From Limnobacter sp. (GTDB taxonomy: Bacteria > Pseudomonadota > Gammaproteobacteria > Burkholderiales > Burkholderiaceae_B), in contig JARWZZ010000007.1 in the NCBI GenBank assembly GCA_029866125.1, positions 405,519 through 469,518 on the forward strand: 64,000 bases of DNA. The letters run 5' to 3'. A program made the position numbers and the translations under genes. Below the pieces are notes generated by a model that was given only the letters and a program-made list of their open reading frames with translations, ran no database searches and was not told the DNA's origin. Of this stretch, positions 1-8,075 are shown piece by piece. Positions within the stretch are counted from its first letter, which is position 1. The number at the start of each line of letters is the position of its first letter.

Positions 1-471
1 CCATTGCCCGAGGGTTCGCCGCTTACTTTGGCCAACACAGTCGAACTGCCATTGCTGCTTTCCAGCAAAGAGCATGACCATTGCTTACGCGCATTGGTGG
101 ACATTCAAGCTGCCAATCAGGGCATAGCCATTAAAAATGTGGTGGCAGAAATTAACTCAGTCCACATTCTGAAAAGCGCCGTGTTGGCCGGTTTGGGGCA
201 CACCATTTTTCCCAAGGCCCCAGTGCAAGTGGAAATTAATCAGGGCCTATTGAAAGCCACGCGAATTGGTAGCGAAGGTGTGTTCAGAAACTTGGTGATT
301 TGTACTTCAAAAAGCATTCCCATGACTACCCCTAAACGCGCAGTATTGGGCTTGATACTCGAAGTCATTTATGGCTTGTGCGAAAGCGGGGCTTGGCCGG
401 GTGCTACAGCACTTTTTGACCACGATTTGAAGGCCTCTTTGCTGACGGAAGGCGCTGGGTTTTTTGGGTGA
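1..471 (+). CDS. LysR-family transcriptional regulator, C-terminal part
   Basis: The reading frame is open from the first base, so the N-terminal DNA-binding part lies outside the window. The visible 156 codons match the end of a LysR effector-binding domain: a segment with AVLAGLGHTIFPKAPV followed by a short strand-helix tail is typical of the second half of that periplasmic-binding-like fold. The target and effector cannot be told from this fragment. It runs in the same direction as the downstream indolepyruvate oxidoreductase gene but is separated from it by about 250 bases, so co-transcription is not obvious. The family call is reasonably safe; the function is unknown. Confidence 0.72.
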   Translation, partial: PLPEGSPLTLANTVELPLLLSSKEHDHCLRALVDIQAANQGIAIKNVVAEINSVHILKSAVLAGLGHTIFPKAPVQVEINQGLLKATRIGSEGVFRNLVICTSKSIPMTTPKRAVLGLILEVIYGLCESGAWPGATALFDHDLKASLLTEGAGFFG

Positions 472-479
472 TGCGAAAA

Positions 480-505
480 GACCCAATCAGGCGCAACGCC
501 GGGTC
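480..505 (+). terminator. Bulged hairpin after the LysR gene, possible terminator
   Basis: Just after the stop codon GACCC (480-484) pairs with GGGTC (501-505) and GGCG (490-493) with CGCC (497-500), with a one-sided AATCA bulge. There is no run of T after it, so it may be a weak terminator or chance. Confidence 0.3.
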
Positions 506-567
506 AATCTGGGTTTCTATGCGTGAAGCGCAATTTAATCAACATAAATGACCAATTCTAAACTGCA

Positions 568-584
568 ATTTTGATAGTCAAAAT
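568..584. promoter_or_regulatory. Inverted repeat upstream of the indolepyruvate oxidoreductase gene
   Basis: ATTTTGA (568-574), a TAG spacer and TCAAAAT (578-584) make a perfect 17-bp palindrome in the AT-rich leader of the oxidoreductase gene. Size and composition suit an Lrp/AsnC-type site, and an Lrp-family gene lies at the other end of this gene, but the pairing is an inference. The rest of 472-720 is AT-rich and shows no gene. Confidence 0.35.
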
Positions 585-720
585 AATCTAACAAAATCAG
601 CTAAATTAGTTTTAATCGACTAATTATCGATTTTTTTGGATTCAATTTTGGTGAAAAACCGTGATGCCTTAAGCCTATACTTTTTGTAGGTTAACGCAAC
701 ATCACTCACGGTAAAAAACC

Positions 721-3700
721 ATGGCAGCCACCGCATACAAGCACGATATATATTCAAAAACCGAAGGCAAGGTGTACATGACCGGCATTCAAGCACTAGT
801 CCGCCTTCCTATGGTGCAGCGCACTCTCGACCGCAAACGCGGACTGAATACCGCAGGCTTGGTGTCCGGTTATCGGGGCTCACCGCTGGGTGCGTATGAC
901 CAACAATTGTGGAAAGCTTCCAAGCAATTGGCCGAGCATGATGTGGTGTTTCAACCCGGTTTGAATGAGGATTTAGCCGCCACAGCTTTGTGGGGCGCCC
1001 AAATGCACAAAGCCTATGGCGAAACCAAGGTGGATGGCGTGTTTGGCGTATGGTATGGCAAAGGCCCGGGTGTAGACCGTACGGGCGATGTGTTTCGCAC
1101 AGCCAATATGTTGGGTACCAGCAAGTTGGGTGGCGTGTTGGCGGTATCGGGTGATGACCATGCCGCGCAGTCCTCCATGTATCCGCATCAAACCGACGGT
1201 ATTTTTCAATCTGCATCCATTCCAATTTTGCAACCTGCCAATGTGCAAGAAATCTTGAGTTTGGGTTTGGCTGGCTTTGAAATGTCCCGTTACGCAGGTG
1301 TTTGGGTGGCTTTGAAAACCATTGCTGAAGTGGTGGAAACCGCAGCCACATTTGATTTGAGCGATGTGCCACAGTACAAAGAACCTGAAGATTTTGTGGT
1401 ACCCGCACATGGTTTGAATTGGGACCCCAGCATTGCATGGCCCGAAAAGCGCGCCGAATTTGAGCGTCGCATGATCGAAGAGCGTTTGCCTGCGGTCAAA
1501 GCATGGGCCAAAGTCAACAAAATTGACCAAACGATTGTGAAAGCCTTCCAACGCAAATTGGGCGTGATTACCGTGGGCAAGGCGCATCAGGACTTCATGC
1601 AGGCCATGGAAGATTTGGGTTTGAACACCGCAGATTTGGCCAATATGGGTGTGTCGGTGTACAAGGTGGCAATGAGCTGGCCTTTGGAAACTGACGGTAT
1701 TTTGGCATTCGCAGCAGGCCAGAATGAATTGATGGTGGTGGAAGAAAAACGCGGCATTGTGGAAGCGCAAATCAAAGAAGCTTTGTACCACCAGCCCACA
1801 GAGCAGCGCCCACGTGTGACAGGTAAATTTGATGATCGTGGTGTGGTGTTGTTACCCGAGGTGTCAGAGTTCACACCCTTGTTGGTGTCCAAGGCATTTG
1901 TAGGCCGCCTGATTGCCAATTCTTTGCAGGACTGGAATTTAGGCTCAAGCAATGAGCTTGGGAAGTATGTGCCCACCATTCATGAACGATTGGACAGGGC
2001 AATGGGTCGTTCGACGCCTGTGTCTGCAGTCCGCAATAAAGTGATTCCTATCCGCGCACCATTCTTTTGCTCAGGTTGCCCGCACAATACTTCCACCAAA
2101 ACACCTGAGGGCTCTATTTCTGGCGGGGGCATAGGTTGCCACGTGATGGCATTGTCACAACCCGCATTAAAAACCAAAACCTTTAGCCAGATGGGTGGGG
2201 AGGGCGCGCAATGGATCGGTGCTGCGCCATTCTCAAAAACGGAGCATATTTTTCAGAATTTGGGTGATGGCACATACCAGCACTCTGGCCTGTTGGCTAT
2301 TCGTGCTGCCGTGGCTGCCAAGGCCAATATCACTTACAAGATTTTGTATAACGATGCCGTAGCAATGACAGGCGGACAGGCTGCAGAGGGGCAGATTGAC
2401 CCCGCGCGTATTACGCGCCAGTTGCAGGCTGAGGGCGTCGAAAAAATATTGTTAGTCTCAGACAATCCTGATCGTTGGACTGGAGACCCAGCCTTGGCCA
2501 AAGGCGTAACCATTCATCACCGCGACCACATGGATGCCGTGCAACGTGAGTTGCGTGAGATTGGCGGTGTAAGCGCCATTGTGTACGAGCAAACTTGTGC
2601 CGCTGAGAAGCGTCGCCGCCGCAAGCGGGGTGAATTTCCTGACCCCAACAAGCGTTTGTTTATCAACCAACGTGTGTGCGAGGGCTGTGGCGATTGTTCC
2701 GTGCAATCGAACTGCATTTCAATTGAGCCCGTGCAAACCGATTTTGGCCGTAAGCGCAGCATCAATCAGAATGCCTGTAACAAGGATTTTTCTTGCGTCA
2801 AAGGCTTTTGCCCCAGCTTTGTCGAAGTAGAAGGCGCGCAATTGCGCAAGCCAGACTCCAAGCGGATCAAAGAGTGGGAGGTGTCGCTGAGCCAGTCCAT
2901 GCCCAACCCGGTTGTACCCCAGTTGCATTCCGCTTTCAATGTGGTGGTTACAGGCATCGGCGGTACGGGTGTCTTGACCATGGGTGCATTGATTGGTGGG
3001 GCTGCGCATGTCCAAGGCTTGGGCAGCACAGTGCTTGATTTCACTGGCCTAGCCCAGAAAAACGGTGCGGTAATCAGCCAAGTGCGAATCGCCAAGCATT
3101 CCAAAGACATTCACGCGGTTCGCATTGGCCCAGGCAGTGCAGATTTGTTGTTGGGGGCTGATTTGGTGGTGTCCGCCGGTGCAGATACCCTGAGCAAACT
3201 CGCCTCGGACAGCACCGCCGCCGTGGTGAACACGGGTGAAGCACCCACTGCTGCCGTGATTACTGATCGCGATGCAACCCTGCCGATGGGTATGCTGCAT
3301 GAGCGGGTCAAAGAGCGCTGTGATGCATCACGTTTTTACTCCTTTGATGCCAGCGAGTTGGCCGAGCGATTGTTTGGTGACACGGTAACAGCCCATACCT
3401 TGATGTTGGGCTACGCATGGCAAAAGGGTTTGATCCCCTTGAGCAAAGATGCAATTGAGCAAACCATCGAGTTGAATGGTGCAGCGGTGACGCAGAACCT
3501 TCGCGCGTTTTTGTGGGGCCGTATCGCTGCAGAGCTTCCGAATGTGATGAGCATGTTGGAAGGGCATGAAGTTTCAATGACTCCCGCACCCATGGGAGTC
3601 GATGAGTTGATTGCTAAATTTTCTGCAGAATTGGTGGCATATCAAAATCAAGCCTATGCTGATCGCTTTGAGGCCTTGGTTCAGACCGTGCGCACAACTG

Positions 3701-4278
3701 AGCAGAAAGCAAACCCGGGCCAAACCGGCTTTACCGAAGCCGTAGCCCGCAGTGCCTACAAGCTTATGGCGTACAAGGATGAATATGAGGTTGCACGTCT
3801 TTACAGCACGGATGAGTTTATAGCCTCCTTGCAAGGGCAGTTTTCCTCCAGTACAGGTATTTCGCTGTGGTTGGCTCCACCTCTGATGAGCAGAATTGAC
3901 CCCGCCACAGGGCGCCCCAAGAAAATCAAGTTTGGTTCCTGGGTGTTGAAGGTATTCAAGGTGATGTCTGCTTTCAAAGGCTTGCGCGGCACAGCTTTGG
4001 ATGTATTTGGTTACACACAAGAACGCCGTCACGAACGTCGTTTGATCGCTGAATACTTCCAGATGATTGAAGGTCTGTGTCCACAATTAAACGTATCCAC
4101 TATTCAACATTTGACCGAGATTGCCAAGTTGCCCATGGATATTCGGGGTTATGGCCCAGTCAAGGCACAAGCCATGGTGGCGTATGAACAGAAAAAGGCT
4201 CAAATGTTGAGCCTAGATGGAGAACTGGCCCAAGCCACCGATGCTCAAAAGGAAGTTGAATCCCCATTGGCGGCTTAA
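721..4278 (+). CDS. Indolepyruvate ferredoxin oxidoreductase, fused single-chain form
   Basis: This 1185-residue cytoplasmic enzyme oxidatively decarboxylates aryl pyruvates such as indolepyruvate, made by transamination of aromatic amino acids, to aryl-acetyl-CoA while reducing ferredoxin. The order fits the long proteobacterial fusion: an alpha-type domain in the first 430 residues, a thiamine-diphosphate domain with GGQAAEGQ near residue 550, a cysteine-rich iron-sulfur segment (CEGCGDCSVQSNC, then CNKDFSCVKGFC) near 645-700, and a gamma-type domain starting at GIGGTGVLTMG near 745. Archaeal versions are two subunits of roughly 600 and 200 residues. The ATG is preceded by only a weak ribosome site. 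An Lrp-type regulator gene converges on it from downstream, as often seen for amino-acid catabolic genes. Confidence 0.92.
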   Translation: MAATAYKHDIYSKTEGKVYMTGIQALVRLPMVQRTLDRKRGLNTAGLVSGYRGSPLGAYDQQLWKASKQLAEHDVVFQPGLNEDLAATALWGAQMHKAYGETKVDGVFGVWYGKGPGVDRTGDVFRTANMLGTSKLGGVLAVSGDDHAAQSSMYPHQTDGIFQSASIPILQPANVQEILSLGLAGFEMSRYAGVWVALKTIAEVVETAATFDLSDVPQYKEPEDFVVPAHGLNWDPSIAWPEKRAEFERRMIEERLPAVKAWAKVNKIDQTIVKAFQRKLGVITVGKAHQDFMQAMEDLGLNTADLANMGVSVYKVAMSWPLETDGILAFAAGQNELMVVEEKRGIVEAQIKEALYHQPTEQRPRVTGKFDDRGVVLLPEVSEFTPLLVSKAFVGRLIANSLQDWNLGSSNELGKYVPTIHERLDRAMGRSTPVSAVRNKVIPIRAPFFCSGCPHNTSTKTPEGSISGGGIGCHVMALSQPALKTKTFSQMGGEGAQWIGAAPFSKTEHIFQNLGDGTYQHSGLLAIRAAVAAKANITYKILYNDAVAMTGGQAAEGQIDPARITRQLQAEGVEKILLVSDNPDRWTGDPALAKGVTIHHRDHMDAVQRELREIGGVSAIVYEQTCAAEKRRRRKRGEFPDPNKRLFINQRVCEGCGDCSVQSNCISIEPVQTDFGRKRSINQNACNKDFSCVKGFCPSFVEVEGAQLRKPDSKRIKEWEVSLSQSMPNPVVPQLHSAFNVVVTGIGGTGVLTMGALIGGAAHVQGLGSTVLDFTGLAQKNGAVISQVRIAKHSKDIHAVRIGPGSADLLLGADLVVSAGADTLSKLASDSTAAVVNTGEAPTAAVITDRDATLPMGMLHERVKERCDASRFYSFDASELAERLFGDTVTAHTLMLGYAWQKGLIPLSKDAIEQTIELNGAAVTQNLRAFLWGRIAAELPNVMSMLEGHEVSMTPAPMGVDELIAKFSAELVAYQNQAYADRFEALVQTVRTTEQKANPGQTGFTEAVARSAYKLMAYKDEYEVARLYSTDEFIASLQGQFSSSTGISLWLAPPLMSRIDPATGRPKKIKFGSWVLKVFKVMSAFKGLRGTALDVFGYTQERRHERRLIAEYFQMIEGLCPQLNVSTIQHLTEIAKLPMDIRGYGPVKAQAMVAYEQKKAQMLSLDGELAQATDAQKEVESPLAA

Positions 4279-4295
4279 TTGCTTTGATGTGCTTG

Positions 4296-4766
4296 CTAGA
4301 GGAGCGGTGCTGATCTAAACAGCACCGTTTTAAGGGCAAAACTGGATTTGATGTTTGCTACACCGGGTATGCGTGTCAGTGTGCGTGTCAAAAAATGGTG
4401 GTAGGCATCCAGGTCTTTCACCACGACTCGCAGGTTGTAGTCTGCGTCTCCTGTGGTCATGAAGCAGCTCATCACCTCGGGCGCTAACCCAATCTCTTCT
4501 TCAAAACCTGAAATGGTGTCTTCGGATTGTTTGTCCAGTGACACAGCTACAAACACGCTGATGCCGCCTGCAAGGCGTGTCTCATCCAGTTGCGCGCAAT
4601 AGCCCCGGATAAAGCCATCGTCTTCCAGCCGTTTAACCCGCCTTAAAGTGGGGGTGAGGGTGAGGTCAATCCGCTCTGCAAGCTCCTTCCACCCCAAACG
4701 GCCGTCTTTGGACAGTTCTCGCAAAATTTTAATGTCGATACGATCGAGCTCAAGTTCACGGGTCAT
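4296..4766 (-). CDS. Lrp/AsnC-family transcriptional regulator
   Basis: A 156-residue protein with the standard two-part plan: an N-terminal winged helix (LDRIDIKILRELSKDGR, then WKELAERIDLTLTPTLRRVKRLEDDG) and a C-terminal RAM/AsnC ligand-binding ferredoxin-like fold (residues about 65-150, with VMSCFMTTGDADYNLRVVV). Such proteins assemble as octamers, bind amino acids and control amino-acid metabolism genes. It is convergent with the indolepyruvate oxidoreductase, 17 bases apart, which suggests control of aromatic amino-acid breakdown. A palindrome just upstream of its start could be its own operator. Length is normal for the family. Confidence 0.9.
   Translation of the reverse strand: MTRELELDRIDIKILRELSKDGRLGWKELAERIDLTLTPTLRRVKRLEDDGFIRGYCAQLDETRLAGGISVFVAVSLDKQSEDTISGFEEEIGLAPEVMSCFMTTGDADYNLRVVVKDLDAYHHFLTRTLTRIPGVANIKSSFALKTVLFRSAPLL
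4305..4331 (+). terminator. Terminator of the oxidoreductase gene, inside the Lrp coding end
   Basis: CGGTGCTG (4305-4312) pairs perfectly with CAGCACCG (4320-4327) around a 7-base loop and is followed by TTTT. It lies within the last codons of the convergent Lrp gene, so one sequence both encodes the Lrp C-terminus and ends the oxidoreductase transcript. Confidence 0.6.
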
Positions 4767-4782
4767 CTGGCGAAGTAATACC

Positions 4783-4796
4783 TAAAATGGATTTTA
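4783..4796. promoter_or_regulatory. Palindrome upstream of the Lrp-family gene
   Basis: TAAAATGGATTTTA is a 14-bp palindrome (arms TAAAAT and ATTTTA, centre GG) 17 bases upstream of the Lrp start codon. The position and AT-rich character suit autoregulation by the Lrp-type protein. It also abuts the duplicated regulatory block of the divergent lipoprotein gene. Confidence 0.4.
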
Positions 4797-4820
4797 CAAA
4801 ATGGTAATCCAAAACGGGGG

Positions 4821-4878
4821 TACCGTATAGATAAATGACGGGAAGCCCATCTTTGCCATACCGAAGCAAGATACCGCA
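4821..4878. promoter_or_regulatory. Pair of TACCGNA direct repeats, 51 bases apart (copy A)
   Basis: TACCGTA at 4821-4827 and TACCGCA at 4872-4878 lie 51 bases apart, close to five helical turns. Copy B has TACCGCA at 6460 and 6511 with the same spacing. Conservation of both words and distance suggests a regulator that binds two direct repeats on one DNA face; the nearby AraC-type protein is one candidate. Confidence 0.4.
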
Positions 4879-4997
4879 ATCTGATTTCCATGTTTTACTT
4901 CGCGCGATCTATCAAACAGACTAAAGGCATAGACAAATAAAGTCAGACTTCTCTGCGCGAGATGATCAAAACAACAAGAAACATGGAGACATCAATC

Positions 4998-6395
4998 ATG
5001 CGTGTGAAGGGTATTTTCCCCACAACGCCGTTCCCGCCATCCTACACATTATTGGGCCTGTTGGCAGTCTGCCTGATGTTGTCTGCTTGCAGCGGTGGTT
5101 CCACTGTAGCCAGTGCCACAACAGGCAATTCGGTAACGGCCAATCCCGTGGTGCCGTCTGCTTTTGTAAGCACTTCAGCCCAACAAGAGCCTTTAACTTG
5201 TTCGCCCAAGCAAGTGGTGAGCGAAGGGGGGTACTCCACTTGCAACATCAAATGGCTGGGGCGTCTGGCATTACCCCCATCTACTATTTCTGGAAAGCTG
5301 ATTGGTAATATCTTTTACCTGACCAGTTTTTTGAGTGGGGTTTACACATTCGATGTCACTGTTCCCGAAAATCCGAAGCAGTTGGCCAATTTAAGATTGG
5401 ACATGGGCCGTTTGATGGACGGCACAACTGCCTCTGTGGTCGAGAACGAAGACCCAGCCACAAATGGGAAAATTCTTGTCCTGTCCAGACGCCCCATGAT
5501 GGACACTGTGATTATTGACAACAGCGATCCAAAGGATTTGAAAATTCTTTCAACCGTCTTTGGCGCGACGGCTCACACCTACACTTGCATTGATGATTGT
5601 AGGTACGCTTATGGCTCTGATTCAGGCGTTATTCTTGATTTGCGTGATCCCAAAAAACCAGTCTTGCTCCCAAACAAGTGGTGGGATGTAACCGGCAGAG
5701 TAGGCGCACACGATTTAACTGAAGTACAACCCGGCTTTGTGGTTGTTTCAGCAAACCCAGCCAGCTTTTTGGACACCAAAGACCCAGCCAACCCCAAGCT
5801 GATATTCAGTTTACCCAAAACGCCTCCCCCTTTGATTGCAGCAGTCCGCACGTCTGCTCAAGAAGGACCAATTGGACACAATGTGATTTGGCCTGGTCAA
5901 GGAACGGATAAGTTTTTTATGGGTTTGTCAGAAGGCATATACAACGGCCGCTGCGAAGTGTTCCCGCAGGATGGGCGTTCGCTCTATTTGTATGACACGA
6001 CCGATTGGCAAAGCACCAATCAGTTTAAATTACAAAGCAGGTACACCCTGGTGTCTGGGAATATTGCAGACACCCTCAATGGAGGCGGCATTCAGGGGGT
6101 GGATTCCAATGGCAATCCGTCTACGTTGGAAGTGGGGGTGGAAGGTTGCTCGGTGCATTGGTTCGAGCCCAATCCCAACTTCTCAAACGGTGGGTTGTTG
6201 GCCATGTCATCCTTTTCACACGGCATGCGCTTGCTCAAAGTCACCGAACAAGGTCAATTCAAACAAATGGGCTATTTCGTTCCAAACGGTATTGCATCAA
6301 CCGTTGCGGTGTATTGGATTACGGATCGCATCCTGTATGCACTCGACTTCATCAATGGGCAGGTCGATATCCTTCAATACGATGGTCCTTTGTGA
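4998..6395 (+). CDS. Predicted beta-propeller lipoprotein, copy A
   Basis: A 465-residue secreted lipoprotein of unknown function. The start at 4998 is chosen because a good GGAG lies 9 bases before it and the paralogue begins at the same residue; an in-frame ATG at 4962 would add 12 residues. The signal peptide ends in a lipobox LSAC followed by a Ser/Gly/Thr-rich linker. The body has repeated short strands of the LVIVD/propeller type (YTFDVTVPENPKQLANL, VILDLRDPKKPVLL). Histidines in AHTYTC, AHDLTEV, IGHNVIW, SVHWFEP and FSHGMR and the TCIDDC cysteine pair are kept in copy B, so they may bind a metal or form disulfides. The linker and signal regions are the least conserved between copies. 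Confidence 0.8.
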   Translation: MRVKGIFPTTPFPPSYTLLGLLAVCLMLSACSGGSTVASATTGNSVTANPVVPSAFVSTSAQQEPLTCSPKQVVSEGGYSTCNIKWLGRLALPPSTISGKLIGNIFYLTSFLSGVYTFDVTVPENPKQLANLRLDMGRLMDGTTASVVENEDPATNGKILVLSRRPMMDTVIIDNSDPKDLKILSTVFGATAHTYTCIDDCRYAYGSDSGVILDLRDPKKPVLLPNKWWDVTGRVGAHDLTEVQPGFVVVSANPASFLDTKDPANPKLIFSLPKTPPPLIAAVRTSAQEGPIGHNVIWPGQGTDKFFMGLSEGIYNGRCEVFPQDGRSLYLYDTTDWQSTNQFKLQSRYTLVSGNIADTLNGGGIQGVDSNGNPSTLEVGVEGCSVHWFEPNPNFSNGGLLAMSSFSHGMRLLKVTEQGQFKQMGYFVPNGIASTVAVYWITDRILYALDFINGQVDILQYDGPL

Positions 6396-6459
6396 GTCGG
6401 GTAAAAGGACTGCTGGTAAGCCTAAATATATTTCACAAAACGGTAATCCAATTCAGGGG

Positions 6460-6517
6460 TACCGCATATATAAAAGTAGGTAAGACCGTGCTTGCTATCT
6501 CAATGCAAGATACCGCA
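6460..6517. promoter_or_regulatory. Pair of TACCGCA direct repeats, 51 bases apart (copy B)
   Basis: Two identical TACCGCA words start at 6460 and 6511, the same 51-base spacing as in copy A although the sequence between them has diverged. The stretch ends about 120 bases before the lipoprotein start. Confidence 0.4.
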
Positions 6518-6637
6518 ATCAGATTTCCATATTTTACACCGCGCGGTATTTGCAACAGACTTCAAACATAGACACACATAAATTCGAACTACTCAAACGA
6601 GAAGATTCGAAACATAAGAAATACGGAGACATACATC

Positions 6638-8062
6638 ATGCGCGCGAAGGGCATATTCCCTACAACGCCATCCAAGCCGTCGTTGCTGGCGTTTGCGCGG
6701 CCACTCGGCCTACTTGCGGTCAGCTTGGCTTTGGCAGCTTGCGGCAGCGGTGGTGCTGCGGGGGGCTCATCAAGCAGCTCGGGAACTGGCAGCTCAACAA
6801 CACCCAGTACAACTGCTCCAACTGGTTTTGCTGCAACCTCCGCTCAGCAGGAGCCACTGGGTTGCAAGCCCAAGCAGGTGGTCAGTGAGGGGGGTTACTC
6901 CACCTGTAACATCGAGTGGCTGGGCCGCTTGGCAATTCCCGGGACCACCATCGGTGCCAAGCTGATTGAGAATACCTTTTATTTGTCGAACTTCGGGAAC
7001 GGGTTTTTTGCTTTTGATGTCAGCACGCCTGAAAACCCCAAGCAGTTGTCAAACCTGCGGGTCGACTTGGGGAGAGTGCTGGATGGCACCACCGTCTCTT
7101 TGGTAGAGAATGAGGACACTGCCACCAACGGCAAAATTGCGATTTTGTCCAGAAGGCCGATGATGGATGCAGTTGTGATTGACAACAGCAACCCAAGGGC
7201 CATGAAAATTTTGGCTACAGTGCCCGGTGCAATCGCCCATACCTACACGTGTTTGGATGATTGTCGATACGCTTATGGCTCTGACACTGGCACCATTGTT
7301 GACCTTCGTGACCCTACTAAGCCTGTTTTATTGAGAAACAAATGGTGGGATGTGACGGGCGGCGTGTCAGCACATGATCTCACTGAAGTGGCCCCAGGCT
7401 TTGTTGCAGTTTCTGCCGACCCTGCCAGTTTTCTGGACACACGTGACCCGGCCAATCCCAAACTGATTTTCAGTTTGCCCAAAGCACCTCCCCCTTTGCT
7501 TCCAGTGAACGTCATATCCTCACAGCAGCCAGGACCTATTGGCCACAACATTCTATGGCCAAGGCAAGGCACTGACAAATTCATGATGGGTTTGTCCGAA
7601 GGTGCTTATGTGGGCCGGTGTGAGGTGTTTCCCTTGGATGGCCGTACTTTGTATTTGTACGACACAACCGACTGGCAGAACACCGGCAGCATGAAATTGC
7701 GAAGCAGTTACACCTTGGTGTCTGGAAACATAGCGGACACCACCAATGGCGGTGGAATTGAGGGCATCGATTCCAATGGAAATCCATCGACCTTGGAATT
7801 GGGCGTACAGGGCTGCTCTGTGCATTGGTTTGAGCCGCATCCCAATTTTTCCAATGGCGGGTTATTGGCGATGGCGTCTTTCTCCCACGGTGTTCGAATG
7901 TTAAAAGTCACCGAACAGGGCCAGTTCAAGCAAATGGGTTATTTCATACCACACGGTATAGCTTCAACGGTGGCGGTTTACTGGATAACCGACCGCATCT
8001 TTTATGCACTCGATTTTATCAATGGGCAAATCGACGTTCTTCAATACAACGGACCTCTCTGA
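6638..8062 (+). CDS. Predicted beta-propeller lipoprotein, copy B
   Basis: A 474-residue paralogue of the preceding protein, by eye identical at roughly three quarters of mature positions. The ATG has GGAG 9 bases upstream. Its lipobox is LAAC, followed by a Gly/Ser/Thr linker, so it should be lipid-anchored in the envelope. The same histidine and cysteine positions are present. The porin gene starts 13 bases after its stop, so this copy, not copy A, heads the likely operon with the porin and the polytopic membrane protein. Function is not known; the arrangement suggests binding or processing of an external substrate that the porin admits. LVIVD or selenium-binding-protein-like propellers are the nearest families I can suggest, with low certainty. 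Confidence 0.8.
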   Translation: MRAKGIFPTTPSKPSLLAFARPLGLLAVSLALAACGSGGAAGGSSSSSGTGSSTTPSTTAPTGFAATSAQQEPLGCKPKQVVSEGGYSTCNIEWLGRLAIPGTTIGAKLIENTFYLSNFGNGFFAFDVSTPENPKQLSNLRVDLGRVLDGTTVSLVENEDTATNGKIAILSRRPMMDAVVIDNSNPRAMKILATVPGAIAHTYTCLDDCRYAYGSDTGTIVDLRDPTKPVLLRNKWWDVTGGVSAHDLTEVAPGFVAVSADPASFLDTRDPANPKLIFSLPKAPPPLLPVNVISSQQPGPIGHNILWPRQGTDKFMMGLSEGAYVGRCEVFPLDGRTLYLYDTTDWQNTGSMKLRSSYTLVSGNIADTTNGGGIEGIDSNGNPSTLELGVQGCSVHWFEPHPNFSNGGLLAMASFSHGVRMLKVTEQGQFKQMGYFIPHGIASTVAVYWITDRIFYALDFINGQIDVLQYNGPL

Positions 8063-8075
8063 GAGGGAAATCATC

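Larger units (their letters stand above)
4791..6395 (+). repeat. Tandem duplication, copy A (regulatory block plus lipoprotein gene)
   Basis: The non-coding block 4791-4997 and the gene 4998-6395 recur as 6430-6637 and 6638-8062. The non-coding parts align along their whole length with few small gaps, with shared stretches such as GGTAATCCAA, GGGGTACCG, GATACCGCAATC and ATTTCCAT. The whole promoter-gene unit was therefore duplicated, not the coding sequence alone. Confidence 0.85.
6430..8062 (+). repeat. Tandem duplication, copy B (regulatory block plus lipoprotein gene)
   Basis: Second unit of the duplication described at 4791-6395. It begins about 35 bases after the stop of copy A. No terminator is visible between the copies, so copy B may be read from its own promoter and also from copy A. 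Confidence 0.85.

Noticed and set aside
809..4086. Several open frames on the minus strand opposite the indolepyruvate oxidoreductase
   Set aside because: They are antisense shadows of a strongly recognised gene, lack ribosome sites and give Cys/His/Trp-rich compositions without family likeness.
6146..6571. Plus-strand open frames across the end of lipoprotein A and the following spacer
   Set aside because: They are out of frame with the gene and cross the duplicated regulatory block.
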